This document shows positions 17,351 through 25,141 of a stretch of 63,751 bases of DNA, piece after piece. Within the stretch, counting starts at the first letter, position 1. Each line of letters begins with the position of its first letter. Made by a program: the position numbers and the translations under genes. The notes under the pieces were generated by a model. That model did no database searches, had not been told where the DNA came from, and saw nothing but the letters and a program-made list of their open reading frames with translations. Origin of the DNA: Mesorhizobium sp. ES1-1 (GTDB lineage Bacteria; Pseudomonadota; Alphaproteobacteria; Rhizobiales; Rhizobiaceae); the NCBI RefSeq assembly GCF_020164785.1, contig NZ_JAIUGX010000019.1:1-63751 (forward strand), written 5' to 3'.

Positions 17351-18805
17351 TCAGATCGTCTCGCCCGCTTCGCCGGAGATCCGCGCGGCGAAAGCGGCGC
17401 GCGCCAGTTCCTCAGTCAATGCCGAAACGTCTAGTCCCGCAAAGCGGTCAGCGAGCAGCTGCTTGACGTCCTCGATCGAGGCTGCCGCCGCGATCGCATC
17501 GCTAAGGCCGGCGACGATCGGTTCGATCAGCGGCCGCCAATCGCGCGCGATCTCCTCGGCCGCCTGGTCGACGGCATCGTCTTTCCTGGCGCCGGTGCTG
17601 AAGGGTGCAGCTCTTGCACTCTCCTCGTCATCGTTCTCGTTGCCCGGCGCCTTGTTGCCCTGGGCCGGCCGCGCGGGTGCTGCGAGCAGTTCCTCCTCGG
17701 CGCCAGGATCCGGCAGGCCGAGCTTGTCGCGTACGACTGAGGACGCCACTTTGCCGCCGAGCTCGACGAACGTCTTCAAACGCTCCATGAATTTGTCGAG
17801 GTCGATCTCTTCGGGCCGACCGATGGTGATCGTCGGATATTTCTTTTGGGGGCCAAAGTTGAGGTCGACGAGCGGCTTGGAGAGGTCGCGGTTGAGCGTG
17901 GCGGCGAGCTGGATTGCGTCGGCCTCCTCGATATCGACCCGCACGCGATCATGGGTCTTGCCGACCGCGTGGCCGCCGGCGATCGCATCGGTGGTCGCTG
18001 TCTGGCCAAGCACCAGCTTCGAGGTCTGACGGTCGAGCCAGTCGGCCCGCCTTTCATAAAGCTCGTGGTTCCCCGAAATCGTCGCTCCGACGAAATCCAC
18101 CGTCATCGATGTCGGCACGATCGCCGCATAATCGGTGCCGATGTTGGTCACGGCCTCAAGCAGCACCGCCTTGTCGCGCTCCGTTGCGCCGGCGTCATAC
18201 TTTCCCAGGCGAAGTGGCTGGCCGTAGGCCTCGCAAAAGATCGCCCAATCCTTCACGGTAAAGGATTTAAACAGGAAGCCCCAGGCCGCGCCCCGCGCGA
18301 GGCCGCCCCGGATTGGCAGACCACTCTTGGCTTTAGCGTAGTGAGCGATCCAGCCGAACGGCTTCAGCGGCACGGCGCCACCGGGCTCCCCCAACAGAAG
18401 CGTATCGGCGTCGACGGTGTCGAATGTAAACCAGCGCGGATCGCGCCATTTGAGCTGTTTTGGGCGCCATTGGCTTTCCGACGTGTCCCACAGGATCTCG
18501 GTCGCGGAGAAACCCTTGCCGATCGCGTCGAGCATGTCGCGCAGCTCGATCTGGAAAGCGTCGCGGGCGGTCACCTCGCGGACCAGGTCGGCGTGCTGAA
18601 CGGCCGCGGCATCCTCGCCGGCGGCCTCGACCTTGATCTCCAGGCCGGCGACCTGAAGCTTCCTGGTCGCCAACACGCTGGCATAGTGTGGGTCGCGCTC
18701 CTCGATGTCCTCGGCAAGCGCGAGATACTGCTCGGGATCGCCATCGATCGAGTCTCTCAAGATGCGGGCCAGCCGTCCAGGCGTCAGTCCGGCGGCCGGA
18801 TGCAT
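17351..18805 (-). CDS. Portal protein (DUF935, Mu gp29-like), N-terminus in another frame
   Basis: The frame encodes a DUF935 portal from HPAAGLTPGRLARILRDS through EERDPHYASVLATRK, DPRWFTFD and LGQTATTDAIAGGHAVG. The expected N-terminus (MAVTLLDAYGRPIDTRA) is instead in a different frame, starting at 18911 just after the terminase and ending at a TGA at 18810-18812. A one-base shift at this junction would restore a normal portal. As it stands, translation may restart at the ATG 18805, five bases past that stop, giving 484 residues. The C-terminal 100 residues are Ala-rich and helical. Confidence 0.8.
   Translation of the reverse strand: MHPAAGLTPGRLARILRDSIDGDPEQYLALAEDIEERDPHYASVLATRKLQVAGLEIKVEAAGEDAAAVQHADLVREVTARDAFQIELRDMLDAIGKGFSATEILWDTSESQWRPKQLKWRDPRWFTFDTVDADTLLLGEPGGAVPLKPFGWIAHYAKAKSGLPIRGGLARGAAWGFLFKSFTVKDWAIFCEAYGQPLRLGKYDAGATERDKAVLLEAVTNIGTDYAAIVPTSMTVDFVGATISGNHELYERRADWLDRQTSKLVLGQTATTDAIAGGHAVGKTHDRVRVDIEEADAIQLAATLNRDLSKPLVDLNFGPQKKYPTITIGRPEEIDLDKFMERLKTFVELGGKVASSVVRDKLGLPDPGAEEELLAAPARPAQGNKAPGNENDDEESARAAPFSTGARKDDAVDQAAEEIARDWRPLIEPIVAGLSDAIAAAASIEDVKQLLADRFAGLDVSALTEELARAAFAARISGEAGETI
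17605..17619. promoter_or_regulatory. Palindrome GTGCA-N5-TGCAC, copy 1
   Basis: GTGCA and TGCAC flank GCTCT inside the portal gene. It is one of four copies of this palindrome seen in the prophage and the only one among late genes. The spacer is not the A/T-rich kind found in the other three, so this copy may be a chance match. Confidence 0.3.
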
Positions 18806-18809
18806 GGCG

Positions 18810-18911
18810 TCATGCCGCCTTAACGCCTGCCGAGGTCGGCGCGGCCTGTTCAGCGCGCAGCGCGCGCGTATCGATCGGCCGGCCGTATGCATCGAGCAGC
18901 GTCACGGCCAT
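18810..18911 (-). CDS. Detached N-terminal segment of the portal protein
   Basis: A 33-codon frame starts at ATG 18911, overlapping the terminase stop (TAATG), and reads MAVTLLDAYGRPIDTRALRA before ending KAA-stop. Mu gp29-type portals begin with a similar short beta segment followed by a Pro/Gly linker, so I read this as the true start of the portal, separated by a frameshift at about 18806-18825. It could also act as a small coupling peptide that delivers ribosomes to 18805. Confidence 0.6.
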   Translation of the reverse strand: MAVTLLDAYGRPIDTRALRAEQAAPTSAGVKAA

Positions 18912-20584
18912 TAGAAGATCCTCCGGTCGCGCTTTCGCGAGGAAAGCCTGTCGTCGTCTTCCGCCCGACGCCGAAACACACTCTCGCCGGCTTCGTCGAA
19001 CCGGTTATGGGGCTTGGGCGCCGGCAGGTAGTCATACTCGTGCCACTGCATGCGGCTGGCGAAATAGGCGAGCACCAGGGCAACCGCGAAGTCACCATGT
19101 CGTTTCGCGCCGGCGACGTCGACGCGCTCGGGCGGGATCGAGGGTATGCCGCGAATGATCTTCACCAGGCGAAGATCCACGGCATGTTCGGCATCCCTGG
19201 TCAGCGCAATGTTGTCGTCTTCAAACGCGGTTTTAAGGGGCGGGAAATTCTCGTTGTACCATTTCTGGCTGAGCGTGACCGACCACACCAGGCCGCCGGG
19301 CGTGTCGTCGGTGCGCAAGCCGAAGATGCGGCCGAGGTCCTCGGCCAGGTTCATGCCGACGCCCGTCGCGTCGATCGCCGCTCCGCACAGGCGGGGCGAC
19401 TTCTTCAGCATCAGCGTGGCGATCTCCTTCTGCTCCTGGAATGGCACGTTCCGCAGCTCGACCGTCAGCGCCGATCGGCGGCGCAGTACCTTGTCGATCG
19501 CGAGCAGCGTCATGACGGCCGGGTCGGCCTTGCGCGCCGGGTCGTAGCCGAACGCGTGCTGGCGGTTTTCGTCGAGCTCGTCGAGCGCGGCCTTGATGGC
19601 ATCCAGGTGCGGCGCCATGAGGTGCCGGCGCTCCAGATCTGGCCTGTGCAGGAAGTCGAGCGGCAGATCGATGCGGATGACCGGCGCCTCTGCGGGCTCC
19701 AGTGTCATGCGCGCTTCGATCAGCGGCGTCGTCAGCCAGGCGCCGGAGCCCATGGACGGGATGCAGAAAAGCTCCTCATCGGCGGCGTCGCCATAAAAGT
19801 CGATGATGTCCTGGCGCCACTGTGCCTCGCCCTCGGGCGACCATTCCTGGCCGGTCACAAGGCAGATGCGCTCGTAGAGCCCTTCGAGTAGCGCCTGGTC
19901 GAAATCGATCTGCAGATGGCTGTATTTCGACCGGCCACCGAGGATGTCTTGGATCTGGACGTTGAATTCGTTGTCGGCGCCATTGTGCGTCGAGCAGACC
20001 ACGACCTGGCCGCCCCACATCAGGTTGGCTAGCGCCGCCTTCAGCAGCTCCTTCAGGCTGTCGACGAAAGCCGCCTCGTCGATGATCACCAAGCCCTGTT
20101 TGCCGCGCAGGGTGCGCGGTGCCGAGGACAGCGCAAGGATCTCGAAGCCCGAAGCGAACTGGATGCGGAATGCCTTGATCTGCCTGGTCTCTTCCGGGTC
20201 CGCCGGGTCGGTGTCTTCGAAGAGGAATTCTTCCTGGGCGATGGCCGCCTGGGCGAAGGCGCGGGCCCACATGGCGCAGGCGTCGATGAACTCGCGCGTC
20301 ATCTCCTGCGAATAGGAGATGTACATCGCATCCATGCCGCCGGCTTCCTTGGCGCGGCCGGCGCGCAGCACGGCATAGGAGGCAAGCGCCCACGTCTCAC
20401 CGATGCGCCGGCTCTTCTCGATGAAGAGCACGCGCACCGCTGTGGTTTCGAGCAGAGCGACGGTCCGGCCCTGATAGCCAAGGAGGACATTGGGCAGACC
20501 AACGCTATCGATGACATGGTCGAGGTTCGCGCCGCTTTCACGGCGGACCCTTACCCAGTCCTCTTGTGGGATCGGGCCGCTCAT
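18911..20584 (-). CDS. Terminase large subunit (Mu gp28-like)
   Basis: The 557-residue packaging motor has an ATPase domain with a divergent Walker A (EKSRRIGET, 56-64) and a Walker B (LVIIDEAAF, about 162-170), followed by a STHNG coupling motif. The nuclease half contains acidic residues in FGYDPARKADPA, AAIDATGVG and HGDFAVALVLAY. The KSRRIG variant of Walker A is normal for the Mu gp28 family. It follows the gp27 gene and precedes the portal, as in Mu; it cuts and packages phage DNA with flanking host DNA. Confidence 0.9.
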   Translation of the reverse strand: MSGPIPQEDWVRVRRESGANLDHVIDSVGLPNVLLGYQGRTVALLETTAVRVLFIEKSRRIGETWALASYAVLRAGRAKEAGGMDAMYISYSQEMTREFIDACAMWARAFAQAAIAQEEFLFEDTDPADPEETRQIKAFRIQFASGFEILALSSAPRTLRGKQGLVIIDEAAFVDSLKELLKAALANLMWGGQVVVCSTHNGADNEFNVQIQDILGGRSKYSHLQIDFDQALLEGLYERICLVTGQEWSPEGEAQWRQDIIDFYGDAADEELFCIPSMGSGAWLTTPLIEARMTLEPAEAPVIRIDLPLDFLHRPDLERRHLMAPHLDAIKAALDELDENRQHAFGYDPARKADPAVMTLLAIDKVLRRRSALTVELRNVPFQEQKEIATLMLKKSPRLCGAAIDATGVGMNLAEDLGRIFGLRTDDTPGGLVWSVTLSQKWYNENFPPLKTAFEDDNIALTRDAEHAVDLRLVKIIRGIPSIPPERVDVAGAKRHGDFAVALVLAYFASRMQWHEYDYLPAPKPHNRFDEAGESVFRRRAEDDDRLSSRKRDRRIF

Positions 20585-20585
20585 T

Positions 20586-21176
20586 TCACGATGCCCTCAC
20601 GCCGAGGATCTGAGCCTTGATCGCGTCGGCCGTGTCGGCGGACATGCCCCTGGACTTTGCCACGGTGTCGACCGCCTTTTCGACGTCGATCTTGAACTCC
20701 TTGTCGACCTTCTGGCGCCTGGCCATGGATACGCTTTGCGCCTGCATGGCAGCGCGCAGCGCACCGGCCAGATTGAGCGCGCCTTTGGGATCGATGCCGC
20801 TCTCGCCGGCGGCGGTCAGCAGTTCGAAGATCAGCGTCTTGATCGCCTCGGCCGCGATCACCGTCAGATCGTCGGATGCCTTGGCGTCGAACTTGTCGGC
20901 CAGCACGCTGCTGATCTCGCGCGTCTGGTCGATGCGCCGGGATAGCGTCGCCAGGCGAAGCGAATAGCGGTTGAAGGCCGAGAAGCTGGGGATGGTGAAT
21001 TCTAGCTCGCCGTGGTGGTCGCGGCGCAGCTGCTCGAGCGCGGCGTAGAACTCCTGGTAGATGTCGAGCTGGGTGCGGTCGCGATCGCGCAGGGCGGCCG
21101 CCGCCGTGGCGATGATTTCATCGCATGCGTCCGGCAGTTGCTCGATCCCGCTGAGGCGGCCGCGACCCTGGGCCAT
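20586..21176 (-). CDS. DUF3486 protein, likely terminase small subunit (Mu gp27-like)
   Basis: The ATG at 21176 lies five bases from the upstream stop and gives 196 residues starting MAQGRGRLSGIEQLPDA. This start (R-G-R-L-S-x-I-E-x-L-P) and the Arg-rich helix SAFNRYSLRLATLSRRI (about 70-86) are hallmarks of DUF3486. The protein is wholly helical and adjoins the large terminase, so it probably recognises DNA for packaging. Confidence 0.8.
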   Translation of the reverse strand: MAQGRGRLSGIEQLPDACDEIIATAAAALRDRDRTQLDIYQEFYAALEQLRRDHHGELEFTIPSFSAFNRYSLRLATLSRRIDQTREISSVLADKFDAKASDDLTVIAAEAIKTLIFELLTAAGESGIDPKGALNLAGALRAAMQAQSVSMARRQKVDKEFKIDVEKAVDTVAKSRGMSADTADAIKAQILGVRAS

Positions 21177-21178
21177 GC

Positions 21179-21472
21179 TCAGCCCTCGCGCGGCCGGCGC
21201 GATATGCCGTCGATCGTGGATTTGCGCTCGTAGTGTTCCTCGCCAGCGCGTGTGATCGCCGCGACGAAGGTGTCGCCGATCTCGGTCAACCGAACCGCGC
21301 CCAGCTCTTCCATCTTGAGCAGCTGGGTACGAAGCCACTCCCGGCTTTTGGAGTAGCCGTTGGCATCGAGCACGCCCGCTATGATGCGTTCATTGAGGCG
21401 ACCGTCGGTCTGGCGCGCGAGCTCTCCGAGGATGATGAAACGAGCGCTTTCCTGGAATTCGTTCTGGCTCAT
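21179..21472 (-). CDS. Winged-helix-like Mu phage protein (VpaChn25_0724-like)
   Basis: The ATG at 21472 (MSQNEFQESARFIILGELA) gives 97 residues. Its pattern, helix, LARQTDGRLNERIIAGVLDANGYSKSREWLRTQLLKMEELGAV and a closing strand pair, is a winged-helix fold. It resembles its upstream neighbour (21483-21797) in length and layout, so the two may be old duplicates. Genes like this lie before the gp27 gene in Mu-like phages; the role is unknown. Confidence 0.65.
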   Translation of the reverse strand: MSQNEFQESARFIILGELARQTDGRLNERIIAGVLDANGYSKSREWLRTQLLKMEELGAVRLTEIGDTFVAAITRAGEEHYERKSTIDGISRRPREG

Positions 21473-21482
21473 GGCTTCCCTT

Positions 21483-21797
21483 TCAGTTTCGGCCGGCGCC
21501 CGGCCTCTTGATGCCCGGCAGCACATGCCGGCGCAGGACATGATCCGCCCCCGCAGTAGTGAGTTCGCAAATGATGCCGACCTTGCCATTGTTGGTGTTC
21601 TTCACGGCGCCTGCCGAGTTCTCCAGCCAGGCGAGCTGGGTCCGGACGTAGCCGCGCCCCCGGTTGATCGCCAAGCGGGTCACCAGCAGGTCGTCGATCA
21701 TCGAATCGGAAAGGCGATAGTCGTTCTGCTCTGCGAGAAAACGAAGGATCGCCAGGCGCGCATTCTGGTCGTAGACGTCGTCGAAACCATCGAACAT
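21483..21797 (-). CDS. Winged-helix-like Mu phage protein, paralogue-like neighbour
   Basis: The 104-residue protein starts MFDGFDDVYDQNARLAILRFLAEQ and repeats the same order of elements as the next gene: helix, sensing helix (DYRLSDSMIDDLLVTRL), a recognition-type helix with VRTQLAWLENSAGAV and a terminal wing. Its C-terminus is basic. It lies between DUF2730 and its look-alike. Function unknown; DNA binding is possible. Confidence 0.6.
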   Translation of the reverse strand: MFDGFDDVYDQNARLAILRFLAEQNDYRLSDSMIDDLLVTRLAINRGRGYVRTQLAWLENSAGAVKNTNNGKVGIICELTTAGADHVLRRHVLPGIKRPGAGRN

Positions 21798-21800
21798 TGG

Positions 21801-22178
21801 CTACGCCCCTGACCCTCGGCGCTGAGCGGCCGCTGTATACATGTAATCCTCGATCCTGCCGATCGCGGCGGCCGTGCTCTGGATGGTCATTCCCTGCGAG
21901 CGCACTTCGCCCTCCAACCTGGTGAACGACAGTTCAAGCCGGTGCATCTCCTCGCGGGTGGGCCGGTTGGTGATGTCGTTCTCGACGGTGGCCAGGCGCT
22001 TCTCGATCGCCGATAGGCTGGCGTTCAGCTTGCCTTCGTTTACCAGCTTCGACTTGTCGGCGATGCCGGTGAAGCCAAAGAGCTTAAGAATGGCGACGAT
22101 CACCAACAGCGTCAGCGCGACGCCGGCGGCGAGCGCGGGCGAGAAATCGCTGATGAGTTTCACCCAGGTCGGATCCAT
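21801..22178 (-). CDS. DUF2730-family Mu-like membrane protein (gp25-like)
   Basis: The 125-residue protein has one N-terminal membrane segment (AAGVALTLLVIVAILKLFGF, about 15-35) followed by a long coiled coil (about 45-115) with the THR/LEL pattern EEMHRLELSFTRLEGE. This layout and the place just before the winged-helix and gp27 genes are typical of DUF2730. Function is unknown; the coiled coil probably extends into the cytoplasm or periplasm from the inner membrane. Confidence 0.75.
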   Translation of the reverse strand: MDPTWVKLISDFSPALAAGVALTLLVIVAILKLFGFTGIADKSKLVNEGKLNASLSAIEKRLATVENDITNRPTREEMHRLELSFTRLEGEVRSQGMTIQSTAAAIGRIEDYMYTAAAQRRGSGA

Positions 22179-22604
22179 CTAACGCCTCCTTCCTGCGCCA
22201 ACGCCGAGGTAGATCGAGGAAACCGCAGCGGCGATCGCCAGCACTGTGTTGGTCCTGGCCGATATCGGGGCGGTGTCCGCCTGCACCCAGAACGATATGG
22301 CGATCACCGTCCACATCCCGGCCGCCATGGTCATTGCTCCGAAGCGGATGAAGGACGACTTGGCGGTAGGCCACATGGCCACGAGCTGAGCTGCTACGAT
22401 TGCGGCGATGACAAGCGCCCAGACTGTCGGCGACAGAGCGGCAAACGCCGGATAGCGTGGCCCGGCGAAGTCAGCCGCCCGAGTGATCAGGAACTGCAGC
22501 CAGGCGCTCAGCGTCAGCAGGTTGATCCATTCCACCGGGCGCGCGTGATCGCGGAAGAAGAGCTCCGAAATGACCGACTGCAGGGTTGAGCGAAATTCGG
22601 TCAT
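22179..22604 (-). CDS. Multi-span membrane protein of the lysis region (possible holin)
   Basis: The 141-residue protein has about four hydrophobic segments (near 27-42, 55-75, 85-105 and 118-136) and a basic C-terminus. It lies beyond the lysozyme, spanin and DksA-like genes, between them and DUF2730. Holins often have this size and layout, but the family is not recognised, so the holin role is only a suggestion from position. Confidence 0.45.
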   Translation of the reverse strand: MTEFRSTLQSVISELFFRDHARPVEWINLLTLSAWLQFLITRAADFAGPRYPAFAALSPTVWALVIAAIVAAQLVAMWPTAKSSFIRFGAMTMAAGMWTVIAISFWVQADTAPISARTNTVLAIAAAVSSIYLGVGAGRRR

Positions 22605-22831
22605 GAGGCTCTCCGGCTCTGCCGTTCAATGAAGGTTTCGCAGTCGATGCACCTTTTGCAGTTCGGCATAGCCTTGCGTCTCTCGTCGGGGATAAGCTCG
22701 CCGCAGTCGCAGAACGGCGACAGGGTCAGTCGCTTGACACGGAGGGCCTGCTGGACGCGGCGGATTCCCTCCGCACGCTCTTCCTCGGCACGGCGATCGG
22801 CGAGCTCGAATGCGAGGTTCGAAACGCTCAT
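22601..22831 (-). CDS. TraR/DksA-type C4 zinc finger protein
   Basis: The ATG at 22831 overlaps the o-spanin stop and gives 76 residues. The C-terminal half has the zinc pattern C41-x-C43, then C61-x2-C64 with the intervening IPDERRKAMP found in TraR/DksA proteins. The N-terminal half is one acidic helix. Phage members bind RNA polymerase in the secondary channel and shift transcription toward phage genes. It is much shorter than cellular DksA and close to TraR in size. Confidence 0.8.
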   Translation of the reverse strand: MSVSNLAFELADRRAEEERAEGIRRVQQALRVKRLTLSPFCDCGELIPDERRKAMPNCKRCIDCETFIERQSRRAS

Positions 22832-23175
22832 TTCGGTTCCCTCGCAGCCTTCGTTACGTCGTACCAAGCAGCACAGGCGTCGGTCTGCTTGTTGGCGGCG
22901 CCCAGGGCGATATCGGCTTTCTTGTTCGCCACGCCGAGCTTGTCGCCGAACTTGATGCCGCTGAAATGGTGGCGCCGGCAGTCGCCGGGATAATCTGGCA
23001 TGCGGCGCGCGTCAGACACGGCGCGGTCGGCCTCGGTCAAGGCTTCGCCCACGACGCCAGCCCTGGCCTTATCGGCATAGGCTTTATTGAGCGCGGCCTT
23101 ATCGGTTGTGCAGGCTGTCAAGCAGCTGCTGATCAACCAGACCGTCATCGCGAGCTTGCAGCGCTGCGAGATCAT
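22828..23175 (-). CDS. Outer-membrane spanin subunit (Rz1-like lipoprotein)
   Basis: The 115-residue protein has a lipoprotein signal with a SCLTAC lipobox (Cys22). It starts inside the i-spanin gene in another frame (77-base overlap), as Rz1 does relative to Rz. The mature part is helical with four further Cys-containing stretches (GDCRRHH, DACAAWY). With the i-spanin it should fuse inner and outer membranes at lysis. It is longer than lambda Rz1 and not Pro-rich, which lowers confidence slightly. Confidence 0.65.
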   Translation of the reverse strand: MISQRCKLAMTVWLISSCLTACTTDKAALNKAYADKARAGVVGEALTEADRAVSDARRMPDYPGDCRRHHFSGIKFGDKLGVANKKADIALGAANKQTDACAAWYDVTKAAREPK

Positions 23176-23524
23176 CCTCGGCTTCCTTTTTTTCGGCTTC
23201 AGTCTGCGTGAGTGCGGTTTCCAGCGTGACCCGCGCTGCGCGTTCGTCGGCCGCGATCTTGCTGGCCTCTTCGGCCTTTCCGTCGCTCCAGGCGCGCAGC
23301 CGGCGCTGCTCGGTCAGCTCCGCCTGCAGAGCTTCCATTTGGGCGCCGGCCACCAGCTGGGTCACCGCCTTGTCGACGGCCAGGCGCACCGCCGATCCCT
23401 TGTCGACCCAGAGCCAAATGCCGGCGGCAATGAAGACCCACACAGGCAATGTGATGCCGAACACCAGGATGGGCAGCACCCACTTGCGGAACAGCGCAGC
23501 GACGACGGTAAAGGCGGCACTCAT
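23099..23524 (-). CDS. Inner-membrane spanin subunit (Rz-like)
   Basis: The ATG at 23524 overlaps the stop of the 35-residue membrane peptide. The 141-residue product has an N-terminal membrane segment (about 14-38, ILVFGITLPVWVFIAAGIWLWV) and a long coiled-coil periplasmic domain (about 60-130). That topology and the embedded lipoprotein gene at its end identify it as the i-spanin. Confidence 0.75.
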   Translation of the reverse strand: MSAAFTVVAALFRKWVLPILVFGITLPVWVFIAAGIWLWVDKGSAVRLAVDKAVTQLVAGAQMEALQAELTEQRRLRAWSDGKAEEASKIAADERAARVTLETALTQTEAEKKEAEDDLAALQARDDGLVDQQLLDSLHNR

Positions 23525-23631
23525 CAACCGAGCCACCAGAAGGCGATGACGGCTTCGATCGCAGCGAGCCCGATCGCGCCGGCAGCGGAGCCAAGCAGAA
23601 AGGCCAGGAGGGGTTTCATCGGCGCCTTCAT
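23524..23631 (-). CDS. Tiny single-span membrane peptide of the lysis cassette
   Basis: A 35-residue frame starts at ATG 23631 (MKAPMKPLLAF), overlapping the lysozyme stop, and ends overlapping the i-spanin start. It is almost entirely one membrane helix with small residues (GSAAGAIGLAAIEAV). A second in-frame ATG is at 23619. Coupling to both neighbours supports translation. It may be a holin-type or regulator peptide; no family is recognised. Confidence 0.5.
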   Translation of the reverse strand: MKAPMKPLLAFLLGSAAGAIGLAAIEAVIAFWWLG

Positions 23632-24383
23632 CAAAGGGCGCCCAGCATGCAAAGGGCCTTCTCGCGCTTGCGCCGCTCGAACAGGCCGCGCAGCACACGG
23701 TTCCCAGCTTTGTCGAACCAGGTCAGCGCCTGGCACCCGCCGGCGACGTCGCCTGCGTTAAGGCGGCGCGTTGCCGTGCTCTTGCCGATAGCCGAGACGC
23801 CGCAATTGAAGGCCGTCGACGTGTAGGCAGCGTCACGCGCCGCCGGGAGGCGAGCCGCCAAAGTGATTGGCGTGAAGTAGCGATGAAGGCCAGTGCGATG
23901 CTCGGCGACTTCAAGCTTCAGCAGATCAAGACATTGCTGGTCGCTCAGCACCATGCCCAGGCGAACGCCGCGCGTTGAACCGAAACAGATCGTCGGAATG
24001 CCGACAGCGTCGAGATAGGCGACGTTCCGCTTTCCCTCTTCCCTGGCGATGAAGGGCAAAGCGATCTGCAGCGTCTCGGCCTCGGTCGCCTGGCCAGCAT
24101 GTGACGGTGTTGCGAGCATGATCGCCAGGGCGATCGCGATCACCGCTATGGCGATAATGCGCAGCCATTCCTTCCAGGGCGACAGGCCTTGCTGCCAGAC
24201 GCGGCCGCCGATTCCGGCGAGCAAGAGCAGCACGCCCAGCCACCACGCGACATAGGGGTCGTAGTCGTGGCCGGTCCAGCGATAGTAGAGCTCTGGCAGC
24301 ACGAGGACGGCAAGACCGGCGACCTGCATCCAGAAGCTGATGGACAGCAGCACCACCCGGCGCCAGTTGTCGACGAGTTGCAT
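23631..24383 (-). CDS. Membrane-anchored GH24 lysozyme (endolysin)
   Basis: The 250-residue protein joins three hydrophobic segments (about 11-31, 44-62, 75-91) to a T4-type lysozyme domain (about 103-250). The catalytic triad fits E116, D125 and T131, with T4 spacing (E-x8-D-x5-T) in EEGKRNVAYLDAVGIPT. If the N-terminus is cytoplasmic, the enzyme faces the periplasm. The third segment ends ATPSHAG, a plausible signal peptidase site that could release the enzyme. Phage endolysins normally have zero or one TM; three suggests a fused holin-like part. It is the first gene after Mor. Confidence 0.8.
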   Translation of the reverse strand: MQLVDNWRRVVLLSISFWMQVAGLAVLVLPELYYRWTGHDYDPYVAWWLGVLLLLAGIGGRVWQQGLSPWKEWLRIIAIAVIAIALAIMLATPSHAGQATEAETLQIALPFIAREEGKRNVAYLDAVGIPTICFGSTRGVRLGMVLSDQQCLDLLKLEVAEHRTGLHRYFTPITLAARLPAARDAAYTSTAFNCGVSAIGKSTATRRLNAGDVAGGCQALTWFDKAGNRVLRGLFERRKREKALCMLGAL

Positions 24384-24406
24384 GATAGAGAGACCTTCCG
24401 CCCTGT

Positions 24407-24435
24407 GAAAAGCGGCCGGAGCAAATCTCCGGCCG
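24407..24435 (-). terminator. Rho-independent terminator between the Mor gene and the lysis genes
   Basis: On the minus strand CGGCCGGAG and CTCCGGCCG form a perfect 9-base stem around ATTTG, followed by CTTTTC. It lies 70 bases beyond the Mor gene and 24 bases before the lysozyme start. It should end the early/middle transcript and separate it from the late operon, which would then need its own Mor-dependent promoter nearby. Confidence 0.65.
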
Positions 24436-24503
24436 TCTACAGTGCGAAACTACAATCCGGCCACAGCTTGCTTAACCGGGTTGGATAACTCCCCGCCTTG
24501 TCG

Positions 24504-24899
24504 TCAAAACAAGGATCCTTGATCATCGTCGTCCCGGCGCATGCGCCTGCGATGGACTAGGACGGTGGAACGGGAGACGCCGAGAGCGCGCGTTATCTTG
24601 TTGATGGAATAGCCCTTGTCGGTCATTTGGGCAATCGCCGCCCGGCGCTTGCGCTGTTGCCCGCTAAGGGCGGGCGGAATTTCCATCTTGGTCGGTCCGA
24701 ACTCACCGGCCAAGGCGGACGCAGCATCGTGGCCTATCAGTCTGCTGAGCCAATGCGTCGGTCCGACATGACGCGGGATATAGATCGTTTCGCAAGCCTT
24801 CTCGCGCCCAAGGATGAGCGCGGCCCGATCGCCGGCGACCTCTGCTATTTTGTTCAGCAGAGGCGAGAACCAGGCGCGATCGGGATCTTGGTCGCTCAC
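24504..24899 (-). CDS. Mor-family middle/late transcription activator
   Basis: The 131-residue protein matches Mor/C activators of Mu: an N-terminal dimerisation region, CETIYIPRHVG (about 36-46) and a C-terminal helix-turn-helix (GYSINKITRALGVSRSTVLVHRRR, about 95-118). In Mu these proteins recruit RNA polymerase to late promoters lacking a -35 box. It is the last early-side gene before the lysis cassette, with a terminator after it, as expected for a switch gene. Confidence 0.85.
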   Translation of the reverse strand: MSDQDPDRAWFSPLLNKIAEVAGDRAALILGREKACETIYIPRHVGPTHWLSRLIGHDAASALAGEFGPTKMEIPPALSGQQRKRRAAIAQMTDKGYSINKITRALGVSRSTVLVHRRRMRRDDDDQGSLF

Positions 24900-25141
24900 G
24901 CCACCTCCATCCTAAGGTTGCGCATGGTTGACGTCAGGGTCTCGCGATTGGGGCCGTGCCAAATCAGGCACAGCGTGAAAAGCCCGTTGCGGCACCGATA
25001 GAGCGCGGAGTGTTTGGTCAATTTCCACTCGCAGCCCATCGCTGCGGCCAGCGCGTCGGTGGCCAGTTCCGACGCCGCAAAGGCCTCGATTTTGGCAAAG
25101 TCGATCTTGACCCGGCCGGTATTACGACGACGCGGGCTCAT
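24896..25141 (-). CDS. Hypothetical protein between GemA and Mor
   Basis: The 81-residue product overlaps both neighbours by four bases, so it is coupled in the operon. It has a basic start (MSPRRRNTGRVKIDF), an Ala-rich helix and a C-terminal RCRNGLFTLCLIWHG strand region. No domain recognised. Small genes of unknown function are usual at this place in Mu-like phages. Confidence 0.55.
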   Translation of the reverse strand: MSPRRRNTGRVKIDFAKIEAFAASELATDALAAAMGCEWKLTKHSALYRCRNGLFTLCLIWHGPNRETLTSTMRNLRMEVA

